Assembly: GCA_012031955.1 (NCBI GenBank)
Contig: JAAURZ010000051.1
Location: 1-9,473 of the forward strand
From: Bacteroidia bacterium
GTDB taxonomy: Bacteria > Bacteroidota > Bacteroidia > Cytophagales > Cyclobacteriaceae
Direction: 5' to 3'
DNA length: 9,473 bases
Made by a program: the position numbers and the translations under genes. How positions within the stretch are numbered: the stretch's first letter is position 1; each line of letters starts with the position of its first letter. Positions 1-7,872 of this stretch are shown piece after piece. Below the pieces are notes generated by a model. That model made no database searches and was not told where the DNA came from. It saw nothing but the letters and a program-made list of their open reading frames with translations.

Positions 1-2097
1 GTTCAATGCTTCCTGCAAGGGGAGCAAGGCATCTTTGGCCGCGGGTGATTGGAAAACTGGTTGATTACAATTGAATAGTCGCCTATTGTTTTGTCGTACT
101 GGCTAAGGTTGAAGTACGAAACCGCCCGGCGCATGTACGCATATGGCACATAGGGTGAGCTTCGGCTGTCGCGTATCAGTATTGAAAGGCCGTCGATTGC
201 CGGCTGGTAATTGCCTTGTTCAATCTCGAATTGAGCGCGCTGGTACAGCGCCTCGTCGCGGTACGGAGACTTCGGATAACTTTGTATCAGGGCGCTGAGG
301 TTGGTGCGCGCCTCACCATACTTTCTTTGAATGCCTGCTATCACGCCCGTCTGCAACAACACGTAATCATTGTCAGCCGAACCAATATTGCGGGCCATGG
401 AAAATATCGGATGGCATCTTCGTATGACTTGCGCACGTAGTAACAGTCGGCGAGACGAACAAGACCGTCCACATAATTAGGTGTGCTCTTGTTGCTGTTG
501 TTAACGAACTCCCGGAAGTTTACAAGTGCCTTGTCGTATGCCTTGGTATTGAAGTAGGCATAACCGATTCCATACCGTGTTTTGGCAATAATCTCTTTAT
601 CTGCCGGCGCGCCCAACCCTAAAACCAGAAGGTAAGCGCCAATGGCTTCGTCATATTTTTCCCCGATCGAATATGCCTCCCCCTCCCAAAAAGCAGCCAG
701 TGCAACAAACCCTTTGTCGAGCGGGTACTCCAACGATTTTTCGAAGTTTTGCACCGCGTCGGCATATTGCCCCATGTTGAAGGCCTCTGTGCCACGCAGG
801 TAGGTTGCTTTCTGGTAGGCCTGGTCAATAGCCGGGTTGCGTCGCGGCAGGGCCTCAATGTACTCAATGGCTTTGTGAAAGTTATTGCCATTTACATAAG
901 CCTGCGCCAGCCATTCCTTCACCTCAACCTGGTGGCTACTGGCGCGAAATCTTTCAGGAACTGCTCAAAGGTTGCGATGGCCACGTCGGGCTTGCCGAGA
1001 TCGTACGAAACCTTGGCGAACTGGAAGGTGCTCTCTTCCACCAGTTTTTGATCGCCCTTGTATTTGCGCGCATAGTCGAACGCATTGGAGGCGTATAGCT
1101 TGTCACCTTTTTTCAAGTACAAGACACCCAGGTAATAGGATGCGTAATAGCTGGTAGAGTCGGGGTTACCCGCGGCCTTGCGCAGGTAGTCGATTGCCTT
1201 CGCATCCTGATTCAACGCATAGTTGGCATAGCCTGCACGATAGAGAAGGGCGCTCTCCGCCTTGTCGGGCTTCTCCGACAAATACTCTTCGTAAGCTGCA
1301 ACAGCCTTCGCATAGTCTTTCTTAAAATAATAAGCATCGGCCACCAGCATTGAAATCTCTTTCTGGTTGCCTACGTCTTTCCGGTTCTTGAGTACCGCCG
1401 CATAGGCGATCAGTTCGTCGTACTTGTGCTGGCCGTAGTATACGTTGGCAATCAGGTAAGGGACCACGGACGCATACGATGGACTTGTTTCCGCCCGCTT
1501 CAAATCGGTAAGCGCCTCGTTGTACTGCCCGTTGTTGTAGGCAATGAAGCCTGCATAATAACTGGCGGCGGGCGAATATGCGTTGCTTTGCTTCTTTACA
1601 AAATTAAACTGCTCAAGTGCCTCCGAAAGTTGCTTCTGGGTAAAAAGGCTGTAGCCCAAGTTGAAGTGGGCCTGGCTCTGCTGATCGGAAGTGAGCGCAG
1701 GAAACGTCACTTTCTTGTAATACTTGATCGCCTTTGCGTAGTTATTCTCTTCATAGAAGAAATTGGCGATATCGAAATACGCCGTGGCTGCGCGCGGGTT
1801 CGAGGGATTGTCGTCAATAAAGTTACTGACAAGTTTTTCGCCGTCGGTATGGTTGAGTTTGAGGGCGCAGAATGCCCGGTAATATTCGGCTTCGGGCCGC
1901 CTTGTGTCGCTGCCGGAGGCTGTACTTAAATATTGGTCGAATACTTCGCGCGCAGCACCATAGTTAGCATGATCAATTAACTGCCGGCCTGTGCTGAACA
2001 ATTGCTCAGCCCGGGATTGTGACAGCGGTTGTTGCCCATAAACAGTAGACGAATAAAGCCAAACAAACAAGCAGAGGAGTCCATACCTGAATTTCAC
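1..2097 (-). CDS. Exported tandem TPR-repeat protein (3' end outside window; three frame breaks)
   Basis: A long array of tetratricopeptide repeats, at least about 15 helical pairs, probably a periplasmic or outer-membrane-associated scaffold for protein interactions; the partner is unknown. I chose the GTG at 2097 because it begins a signal peptide (MKFRYGLLCLFVWLYSS, then TVYGQQ with likely cleavage after YG). The in-frame ATG at 2199 would put 34 unusual residues before that signal. Repeat units read as A-x-Y-x-x-G...Y-x-x-A-x-x-x-F, for example AHFNLGYSLFTQKQLSEALE and LVRLADCYYVRKSYEDAIRY. The frame breaks near 947, 402 and 44; adding one base at each gives one continuous protein of about 700 residues, still open at the window edge. 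The pieces seen uncorrected are 2097-919, 922-341 and 398-3. Large exported TPR proteins of this kind are common in Bacteroidota. It lies 161 bases downstream of holA on the same strand, so co-transcription is possible but not shown. Family call is firm; function is unknown. Confidence 0.85.
43..45 (-). other. Frame break 1 in the TPR gene (one base missing)
   Basis: Within a CCC run (minus strand), the reading QFSNHP changes to a spurious tail ending in CRKH and a stop. Adding one base restores HPAAKDALLPLQEALN, which stays open to the window edge at base 1. This is most likely a homopolymer deletion in the consensus. Confidence 0.75.
401..404 (-). other. Frame break 2 in the TPR gene (one base missing)
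   Basis: A TTTT run (minus strand) follows the codons for DAIRY. As written the frame runs into FPWPAILV and stops at 341. One extra T gives DAIRYFSMARNIGSADNDY, which continues the TPR pattern into the next piece. Confidence 0.85.
945..950 (-). other. Frame break 3 in the TPR gene (one base missing)
   Basis: After FEQFLKDF the written frame yields APVATRLR and stops at 919. One extra base in the TTT run, or a doubled C next to it, gives FLKDFRASSHQVEVKEWLAQ, joining the upstream and downstream repeats without a gap. Confidence 0.85.
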
Positions 2098-2234
2098 AAT
2101 AGCACGGGAGTTAAGGGTAAAACTGTGACTTCTAAAAAATATTGCAAAAGAGAAGCCAAAAATTAGAGTCGAAAAAATAGCCCAGCCTTCTTCATGCATG
2201 GACTCAAAAGTTAAAAAAGTTATGCGTTAATATA

Positions 2235-2253
2235 TCAATAATCGGGTTATTGA
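2235..2253. repeat. Short perfect inverted repeat after holA
   Basis: TCAATAA and TTATTGA form a perfect 7-base inverted repeat around a 5-base loop (TCGGG), just downstream of the holA stop codon. On the minus (transcribed) strand, a T-rich stretch follows only about 15 bases later (2214-2219). As an intrinsic terminator it is therefore weak: the stem is AT-rich and the T run is not adjacent. It could instead be a protein-binding palindrome or chance in AT-rich DNA. It is the only notable element in the holA-to-TPR gap (2098-2258). Confidence 0.35.
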
Positions 2254-2258
2254 ATTCG

Positions 2259-3284
2259 TCAAGTGTGCATCAATCGGTACACCAGCTCGCGGAATATCTG
2301 TCCTTCACCTGCACTGCCTGCGTTGACCCCCTTTAGCTTCAGATCGGTTTCTTTCAACGCGGCTATGTTGTTTAGTATCTTTTCCAGTGGATATTGGCGT
2401 AAAGCTGAACTATAGTCGCGCACCGCATAAGGACTCACTTTCAGCGCACTAGCAAGACCCTTCTCACTCTTATCTTGAGCCTGGCTCGCCATCAGTAGTT
2501 TGCTGAAGAACGAGAACAGGAAGGCCACAACAGGTATCATCGGGTTCTTCCTGGTATTGCTTTCGAAGTAGTTTACTATGCGGTTGGCGAGCAGCGTATC
2601 TTTTCGAATGATCGCCTTTTGCAACTCAAAGATGTTGTACTCCTTGCTCACTCCTACCTGGCTCATCACCAAAGCGACTGTAATGTGCTGGCCCGCCGGT
2701 AACGCGATAGCCATCTTATCGATCTCGTTTGCCACGCGATGCAGGTCGTTGCCAACATATTCGCAGATTGCCTGCACGGCCTGATCGTCGATGCCGATCT
2801 GCTTGTCGCGCGTGTACTCAGCTACGAAGTCGGGGAGCTGATTGTCGTACAGCTTTTTTGTGTTGATGGACACCGAGAGTTTGTCGATTTTCTTTCCCAG
2901 TTCACGCCGCTTGTCAAGGCTTTTGTGCTTATGACAAAACACCAGTATCGTGCTTGGCACCGGCTTCTGTACATAGTCGAGCAGCAGTTTTGCGCCCGTC
3001 TCCTTATTCAGGTCGGCAATGTCCTGGGCCTCTTTCACAATCACCACCTGGCGCTCGGCCATTACCGGGTACCGGCGCGCATGCGTAAGGATGGTGGCCA
3101 TGGGCGCATCCTTGCCATACACCACCACCTGATTGAAACCCTTCTCAGCGTCAGTCAGCGCGTGTTCTTCTATGTAGCCGGCAATCTTATCAATATAGAA
3201 TGTCTCCTCACCCTGCAGAAAATACACCGGCGCAAATTTCCGTGCCCTTACATCGGTGAGTATTTTCTTTACCTGCGCGTCCAT
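2259..3284 (-). CDS. holA: DNA polymerase III subunit delta
   Basis: A 341-residue protein, the usual length for HolA. The delta subunit is the wrench of the clamp-loader complex: it binds and opens the beta sliding clamp so that it can be loaded onto primed DNA. The N-terminus has the family hallmark PVYFLQGEETFYIDKI (residues 19-34), the degenerate AAA+ domain I start seen in Bacteroidota HolA. Further along are STILVFCHKHKSLDKRRELG (111-130), EYVGNDLHRVANEIDKM (175-191) and the domain II/III junction VSKEYNIFELQKAI (212-225). The C-terminal collar region has PLEKILNNIAALKETDLKLKG (299-319). The start is the ATG at 3284, three bases after the rhomboid stop, so the two are almost certainly co-transcribed with rhomboid first. 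The frame is intact. Identification is strong. Confidence 0.93.
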   Translation of the reverse strand: MDAQVKKILTDVRARKFAPVYFLQGEETFYIDKIAGYIEEHALTDAEKGFNQVVVYGKDAPMATILTHARRYPVMAERQVVIVKEAQDIADLNKETGAKLLLDYVQKPVPSTILVFCHKHKSLDKRRELGKKIDKLSVSINTKKLYDNQLPDFVAEYTRDKQIGIDDQAVQAICEYVGNDLHRVANEIDKMAIALPAGQHITVALVMSQVGVSKEYNIFELQKAIIRKDTLLANRIVNYFESNTRKNPMIPVVAFLFSFFSKLLMASQAQDKSEKGLASALKVSPYAVRDYSSALRQYPLEKILNNIAALKETDLKLKGVNAGSAGEGQIFRELVYRLMHT

Positions 3285-3287
3285 CGA

Positions 3288-3842
3288 TCAATCATATTTT
3301 TTAGTTCCAAAAACAACCGCTGTATACAAGCCCACCAGCGCACCGGCAAAATGCGACTCCCAGGACACGCTGGGATCAGTCGGCAACACACCATAAAATA
3401 CGCCTCCATACGTGATCAAAATTACAATAGAAATAAAGATGGAGCGAAAATCTCGCTTGAAAAACCCGAAGAAAATGAGGAAGAATGCAAGTCCGTATAC
3501 AACACCGCTGGCACCGATGTGGTTGGCCGGCCTCGCAAAGAGCCAGACAAGGATGTTCGTCAAAAAATAGGATCGATAAAAAACAGCCCGGCCGATGTTG
3601 GGGTAAAAATAGAAAAGCACCGTTCCGAGAAACACCATGGGTATGGTGTTGGAAACCAGGTGAAGGATATTGGCATGTACCAGCGGCGCCGTGAATATAC
3701 CTATCAGGCCAATCGGTTCGCGCGGCAATATGCCCAGGTACGACAGCGTCCAACTGTAAGTGATTTGAATAAAATACCCCATCCACATGAGAAACACGAG
3801 GCGTAGCGGAATGACTGCACTTGCAAAGATAGATCTGGACAT
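3288..3842 (-). CDS. Rhomboid family intramembrane serine protease
   Basis: A 184-residue, strongly hydrophobic protein with about six predicted membrane helices, close to the minimal rhomboid core. Rhomboids cut substrate proteins within or next to their membrane segments. The catalytic features are visible: H-L-V-S-N in TM2 (H61, N65) contributes the oxyanion side, GASG holds the nucleophile Ser112, and S-H-F-A-G-A-L-V-G in the last helix supplies the partner His164. An HAN..HLVSN arrangement ahead of the GxSG motif is standard for the family, so the enzyme is predicted to be active. No extra cytoplasmic or zinc-ribbon domain is present. The natural substrate cannot be told from sequence. 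It lies 3 bases upstream of holA, apparently leading a two-gene unit; a candidate promoter is at 3864-3893. Start ATG at 3842. The frame is intact. Confidence 0.92.
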   Translation of the reverse strand: MSRSIFASAVIPLRLVFLMWMGYFIQITYSWTLSYLGILPREPIGLIGIFTAPLVHANILHLVSNTIPMVFLGTVLFYFYPNIGRAVFYRSYFLTNILVWLFARPANHIGASGVVYGLAFFLIFFGFFKRDFRSIFISIVILITYGGVFYGVLPTDPSVSWESHFAGALVGLYTAVVFGTKKYD

Positions 3843-3863
3843 TTTACACTACCGAAGGCAATG

Positions 3864-3893
3864 CAAAATGTATCAAATAGGATCAATAACCAA
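3864..3893 (-). promoter_or_regulatory. Candidate Bacteroidota-type promoter for rhomboid-holA
   Basis: On the minus strand, TTG (3893-3891) is followed after 18 bases by TACATTTTG (3872-3864). This resembles the Bacteroidota sigma-ABfr pattern TTG-N19-21-TAnnTTTG, except for one extra T in the -7 element. It sits about 20 bases upstream of the rhomboid ATG. The match is imperfect in AT-rich DNA, so this is suggestive only. Confidence 0.3.
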
Positions 3894-3913
3894 AATTTCC
3901 GGGCGGGCTGATT

Positions 3914-4402
3914 TTAGTGGATAGAAGGGTTACGAATCATTTGAAGCTGCAGGTACTTGGCTTCCTCGGCGCCAATGCTCTTGTAACCAAGCAAGCCACC
4001 GGAAGAAGAGGCTACCTTTTCGGCAAGGTTCTTCAGCATCTGGTAGAACTCCTGCGCGAACTCGCGACTGAGCTTTGTGAGAATTTCATTGATGCCGCCA
4101 AGTTCTTCTACTAAAAGTGGTATGCGCTGCGACGATTCATAGGGATAACCCTGGATGAGGATCTTCAGTTTGTCTTCAAAATCCTGAGCCACCTCTCTGA
4201 AATAACTGGTCAAAGGTGACTTTACCGCCAGTTGCTTCTCCACCGTGGCAATGGCTTCCTTGATTTCTTTCCTGTCAATTTTGCCATCTGCACCTGCAAT
4301 CAGAATACACACCAGCATGGGAGCCTTTAGCATAAGCTCCACTTCTGAGTCATTCAATCGGGTGAATTCCTGAATCATTGGCTGCATCTCTAAACCCCGC
4401 AT
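3914..4402 (-). CDS. TerB-like small cytoplasmic protein
   Basis: A 162-residue soluble, helical protein with no signal peptide or membrane segment. Residues 28-47 (PMLVCILIAGADGKIDRKEI) resemble the acidic A-x-A-D-G-x-I-x-x-x-E helix-loop motif of TerB-like proteins, which may bind a metal ion. The glycine-rich tail SSSGGLLGYKSIGAEEAKYL (132-151) resembles the end of a small family in Bacteroidota genomes that has no assigned role. Function is not known; a tellurite-resistance role should not be assumed from the motif. Three in-frame ATG starts are possible (4402, 4387, 4378); the first gives the coordinates used, but either of the others is equally plausible. It is divergent from the response regulator and 71 bases upstream of the rhomboid gene on the same strand. 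The frame is intact. Confidence 0.65.
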   Translation of the reverse strand: MRGLEMQPMIQEFTRLNDSEVELMLKAPMLVCILIAGADGKIDRKEIKEAIATVEKQLAVKSPLTSYFREVAQDFEDKLKILIQGYPYESSQRIPLLVEELGGINEILTKLSREFAQEFYQMLKNLAEKVASSSGGLLGYKSIGAEEAKYLQLQMIRNPSIH

Positions 4403-4536
4403 ACAAATTTTGCTTAAATAAATCGAAAATACCCTGTTATAAACGCTAAATTCGTAATTGTTGCCGATTACAAGAGCGCTGTGCCAGCCCCTAACCTACC
4501 CTTGTAATTTTTTCACGGCATATACAGAAAAATCGA

Positions 4537-4544
4537 TTAATTTG
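4537..4544 (+). promoter_or_regulatory. Possible -7 element for the two-component operon
   Basis: TTAATTTG differs at one position from the Bacteroidota -7 consensus TAnnTTTG and would place transcription about 20 bases before the response regulator ATG. A TTG at 4502-4504 is too far upstream to be a good -33 partner. The rest of the divergent gap 4403-4569 shows no convincing operator, riboswitch or hairpin. Confidence 0.2.
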
Positions 4545-4569
4545 AGGTGGATCAAAACCAACAGTAGGA

Positions 4570-5928
4570 ATGTACGAAAAGGACCCAGTAAAAATATTCG
4601 TTGTTGAAGACGACCCGGCCTATAGCAAATTCTTAAAATACGTCCTAAGTCTTAACCCGACTACGAAGTTGAATTCTACACCACTGGAAAGGAGTGCATC
4701 GACAACCTGGATAAAAACCCTTCGGTGATCACGCTGGATTACTCGCTGCCCGACATTCCCGGCGAGAAGATTCTAAACCAGATCAGGAACTACGATCCCA
4801 ACATCAACGTCATCATCATATCGGCCCAGGAAAAGATAGGCACAGCGGTAGAACTTCTTAAGTCGGGGGCATACGACTACATAAGCAAAGACCAGGAAAC
4901 AAAGGACCGCGTACTTACTTCAATCAACAATGCGCGCAACAAATCGTCGCTGATCAGGGAAATCGACCATCTGAAAAAGGAGATTTCCGAAAAATACGAA
5001 TTCGAGAAGAGCATCATAGGCACAAGCGTTGCCATCAAGCGCGTTTTCGACATGTTGGAAAAGGCAGTGAACACCAACATTTCGGTTTCCATTTCCGGAG
5101 AAACAGGCACTGGTAAAGAGCTGGTTGCTAAGGCGATACACTACAACTCGAAACGAAAAATAAACCATTCGTAGCCGTCAACATCGCGGCCGTTCCCGCA
5201 ACGCTCATCGAAAGCGAGCTTTTCGGACATGAGAAGGGAGCATTTACCGGCGCCGTTACAAGGCGTATCGGGAAGTTTGAAGAGGCCGAAGGCGGCACAA
5301 TTTTTCTTGACGAAATCGGCGAGATGGACCCTAACCTGCAAGCCAAGCTGCTACGGGTACTGCAGGAACGCGAGGTGACCCGCATCGGCGCCAACCAGGT
5401 GGTGAAACTCGATGTACGTATTATTTCAGCCACACATAAAAACCTTGCCGAAGAAGTGAAGGCAGGCCGCTTTCGCGAAGACCTTTACTACCGGTTGCTT
5501 GGCCTGCCTGTCAACCTCCCTCCGCTACGCGACCGCGGCAACGACGTGATCCTTATCGCCAAGTTCTTCCTCGACAATTTCGCCAAAGAGAACCAGCTTT
5601 CGAAGTTCAAGGTAAGTCCGGAGGCGCAAGAAAAACTTATCCAGTATCCGTTTCCCGGAAACATCAGAGAACTGAAGTCGATCATTGAATTGGCCGCAGT
5701 GATGGCTGGCGACAACGAAATAAAAGCCCAAGACATCAGCTTCAACAGCACCGCGCGGCCGAGTCGTTCCTGTACCAGGAGATGACGATGCAGGAATATA
5801 TGTATAGAATTATCAGGCACCACCTCGATAAATACGACAACAATGTACTGGATGTGGCCCGAAGGCTTGACATAGGCAAGTCGTCGCTGTATCGCTACCT
5901 GAAGGAAATGGAGGCGGCCGGCATCTAG
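4570..5928 (+). CDS. Sigma-54-dependent NtrC-family response regulator (three frame breaks)
   Basis: After restoring three single bases (near 4657, 5158 and 5757) this is one 453-residue protein of normal NtrC-family length. Residues 1-125 form a receiver domain: acidic pair E13/D14/D15 in VVEDD, phospho-acceptor D57 in ITLDYSLPD, and switch lysine K107 in YISKD. Residues 145-380 form an AAA+ sigma-54 activator domain with Walker A GETGTGKE (177-184), the sigma-54-contacting loop GAFTGA (224-229), Walker [10 protein letters not shown] (242-250) and FREDLYYRL (302-310). Residues 405-453 hold a Fis-type helix-turn-helix ([20 protein letters not shown]). All catalytic motifs are intact, so the gene is predicted to be functional. 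When phosphorylated it should oligomerise, hydrolyse ATP and open sigma-54 promoters. The stop is 6 bases before the adjacent hybrid kinase, its likely partner. Uncorrected pieces are roughly 4570-4730, 4660-5174, 5160-5785 and 5758-5928. Target genes are unknown. Confidence 0.93.
4656..4658 (+). other. Frame break 1 in the response regulator (one base missing)
   Basis: The frame from the ATG reads YVLSLNP and then goes wrong at a CCC run. Restoring a fourth C gives [20 protein letters not shown] and joins the ITLDYSLPD part of the same receiver domain. Confidence 0.9.
5156..5160 (+). other. Frame break 2 in the response regulator (one base missing)
   Basis: An AAAAA run inside the AAA+ domain. 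As written it ends in KRKINHS and a stop. A sixth A gives [20 protein letters not shown], the normal link from Walker A to the GAFTGA loop. Confidence 0.92.
5755..5760 (+). other. Frame break 3 in the response regulator (one base missing)
   Basis: A GC-rich stretch (GCGCGGCC) between the AAA+ and DNA-binding domains. As written the frame ends in SRSCTRR and a stop. One extra G or C gives a linker running into [19 protein letters not shown] and the C-terminal helix-turn-helix. Confidence 0.88.
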
Positions 5929-5934
5929 GGTTTT

Positions 5935-7872
5935 ATGAAGAGCCTGGAACAATATATCCGTAAGGGATACTTCTATCAGTCGGTGGTGGAGGATGGATCC
6001 GACATTATCTTTATCGTGGACTATGCCGGGAACATCCTGTACCACAACGCATCGGTACTCGAAACGCTCGGCTACCGGGCCAAGGTGCTGATCGGGAAAA
6101 ATTTCTTCGACTACATTCTGCCCGAAACCCTTGCCAACCTGCGCAGGCAGTTTAGAAACAGCCAGCGACGCGCTTATACCGAAAAGGTCGAATTCCAGTT
6201 TTTGTGCAAAGACCTTACCTACCGCTTCCTTGAATTCAACGCCATCAACCTGAAGCACAAAGAGGGACTTTCGGGGTTCATTCTCGACTGCCGCGATATA
6301 GCCCAACGCAAGCGCGACGAAGAGGAGCTCGTGCGGCTGCAGAAGGCAAAAGAGCAATTCCTCGCCAACATCAGTCACGAAATCAGAACACCCATTAACG
6401 GTATCGCCGGCATGGCAAGCCTGCTCAGCAAAAACGCCAACCCCGAGGAACAGGAAACCTACCTCAACGCCATCCGCAATTCTGCCGAAAACCTCAAGGT
6501 AATAATCAACGACTTGCTCGACCTTGCGGCAATTGAATCCGGTAAACTCAAACTGGAAAAGATCGCTTTTAATCTCACCGATATAATCCCCGCCCTGCTT
6601 ACTACGTTCACTTACCAGGCAAGGGAAAAGAAGCTCGCGCTCTCCCATTCTATCGACCCCAAACTCAACAAGATACTGCTTGGCGACCCGGTGCGACTCA
6701 ATCAGATACTTTTGAACCTGATAAGCAATGCGGTCAAGTTCACGCACGCAGGATCGATCGAAGTGAACTGCACCGCCGAAAGGGAACAGCGCAACACCTT
6801 GTGGGTACGAATAGAGGTGAAAGACACCGGCGTGGGCATACCCGCGGAAAAGCTGAACACGATCTTCGAGAGCTTTAGCCAGGCAGACGCAAGCGTTACA
6901 CGCAAGTACGGCGGCACAGGACTGGGCCTCACCATCGTGAAGCAACTGGTGGAACTACAGTATGGCGGTATTACCGTGAAAAGTCAGGAGCATGTGGGCT
7001 CTAAGTTCATCGTGCTGATTCCCTATTCGGTAGGCAAGGCACGCGACTTCAACAGCTCAACCCTGTTGGTAGGCGAAAAGCATCACGATGAGATCGAGTC
7101 CAATTCCCTTAGTGTTCTTCTGGTGGAAGACAATGACATAAACCGGCTTTACGCCAAAAGCATTCTGAAGACATGGCATTGCGAGACAGAGACGGCTGAA
7201 AACGGACTTGTTGCCATTGAACATCTCAAGAACAAGAACTTCGACGTGGTACTGATGGACGTGCAGATGCCTGTGATGGATGGCTATGAAGCAACGCGCG
7301 CCATCCGCATGATGGAGTCGCCCATCTGCAACGTACCCATCGTGGCCCTTACCGCCAACGCTACCAAGATCGACATCGACCGGTGTTTGTCGGCGGGCAT
7401 GAACGACTACCTGTCCAAACCCTTTACTCCCGAGGACCTTTATCGCAAGCTGTACGTCGAGCTGAAGATCAAACCCGCGGAGAAGCCGCATGAGTTGCCA
7501 AGGAAATCGCGGAAGCAGTCGCGCTTCGATCTTCAGTACCTGCGCGAGGTATCTGGCAACAATGAAGAGTTTATCAGGGAGATGATCCAAACGTTTGTCG
7601 ACACGATTCCATCCATACTCACCGACATGTCACGGTCCCTTGAAACGCAGGACTGGGACAAAGTTTCGCGTCTTGCCCATCAGATAAAGCCTTCGCTCAC
7701 CCTGATGGGATTGTCCGGGCTGAAAGATACGATCCTCTTTATTGAAGAGCACGGCAAAAAACAGACGGAACTCGTAAAACTGGCCTCGAAGGTGCAGGGC
7801 TTTGTAGAGGAATGTACCGCCGCGATCAACGACCTGATGCAGGAGTATTCGATCAATTCGTCCGATTCATAA
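5935..7872 (+). CDS. PAS hybrid histidine kinase with REC and HPt domains
   Basis: A 645-residue cytoplasmic kinase (no membrane segment or signal peptide) with an uninterrupted frame. Order: PAS sensor (about 12-125, DGSDIIFIVDYAGNILYHN); HisKA with H148 in FLANISHEIRTPINGIAGM; HATPase_c with N box NQILLNLISNAVKF (256-269), G1 DTGVGIP (297-303), F box and G2 YGGTGLGL (325-332); receiver (392-510) with E398/D399, phospho-acceptor D442 in LMDVQMPVMDG and K495 in LSKPF; and a C-terminal HPt (530-640) with H582 in LAHQIKPSLTLMG. It autophosphorylates on H148, relays through D442 to H582, and then most plausibly to D57 of the regulator encoded 6 bases upstream. The ligand of the PAS domain is unknown; a cytoplasmic signal such as redox or a small molecule is the default guess. 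The start ATG at 5935 follows directly after the regulator stop. The last 20 bases overlap the opposing gene. Confidence 0.95.
   Translation: MKSLEQYIRKGYFYQSVVEDGSDIIFIVDYAGNILYHNASVLETLGYRAKVLIGKNFFDYILPETLANLRRQFRNSQRRAYTEKVEFQFLCKDLTYRFLEFNAINLKHKEGLSGFILDCRDIAQRKRDEEELVRLQKAKEQFLANISHEIRTPINGIAGMASLLSKNANPEEQETYLNAIRNSAENLKVIINDLLDLAAIESGKLKLEKIAFNLTDIIPALLTTFTYQAREKKLALSHSIDPKLNKILLGDPVRLNQILLNLISNAVKFTHAGSIEVNCTAEREQRNTLWVRIEVKDTGVGIPAEKLNTIFESFSQADASVTRKYGGTGLGLTIVKQLVELQYGGITVKSQEHVGSKFIVLIPYSVGKARDFNSSTLLVGEKHHDEIESNSLSVLLVEDNDINRLYAKSILKTWHCETETAENGLVAIEHLKNKNFDVVLMDVQMPVMDGYEATRAIRMMESPICNVPIVALTANATKIDIDRCLSAGMNDYLSKPFTPEDLYRKLYVELKIKPAEKPHELPRKSRKQSRFDLQYLREVSGNNEEFIREMIQTFVDTIPSILTDMSRSLETQDWDKVSRLAHQIKPSLTLMGLSGLKDTILFIEEHGKKQTELVKLASKVQGFVEECTAAINDLMQEYSINSSDS

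Noticed and set aside
2098..2199. N-terminal extension of the TPR protein from the ATG at 2199
   Set aside because: It would place 34 atypical residues ahead of an obvious signal peptide; GTG at 2097 fits better.
2739..3806. 355-codon open frame on the plus strand opposite holA and rhomboid
   Set aside because: It spans two well-supported genes on the other strand and has no domain or plausible composition.
4466..4486. TGGCAC...TTGT on the minus strand as a sigma-54 promoter for the TerB-like gene
   Set aside because: The TGGCAC (4486-4481) fits a -24 element, but the TTG is two bases too far away and the -12 GC is missing.
4656..5760. Programmed frameshifting or transcriptional slippage in the regulator gene
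   Set aside because: There are three separate breaks, with no slippery heptamer and pseudoknot and no A or T run long enough for slippage. The same kind of break recurs in unrelated genes.
5488..6945. 485-codon open frame on the minus strand opposite the regulator and kinase genes
   Set aside because: It lies antisense to clearly conserved kinase domains and shows no recognisable domain. Long antisense frames are expected from the codon bias of the real gene.
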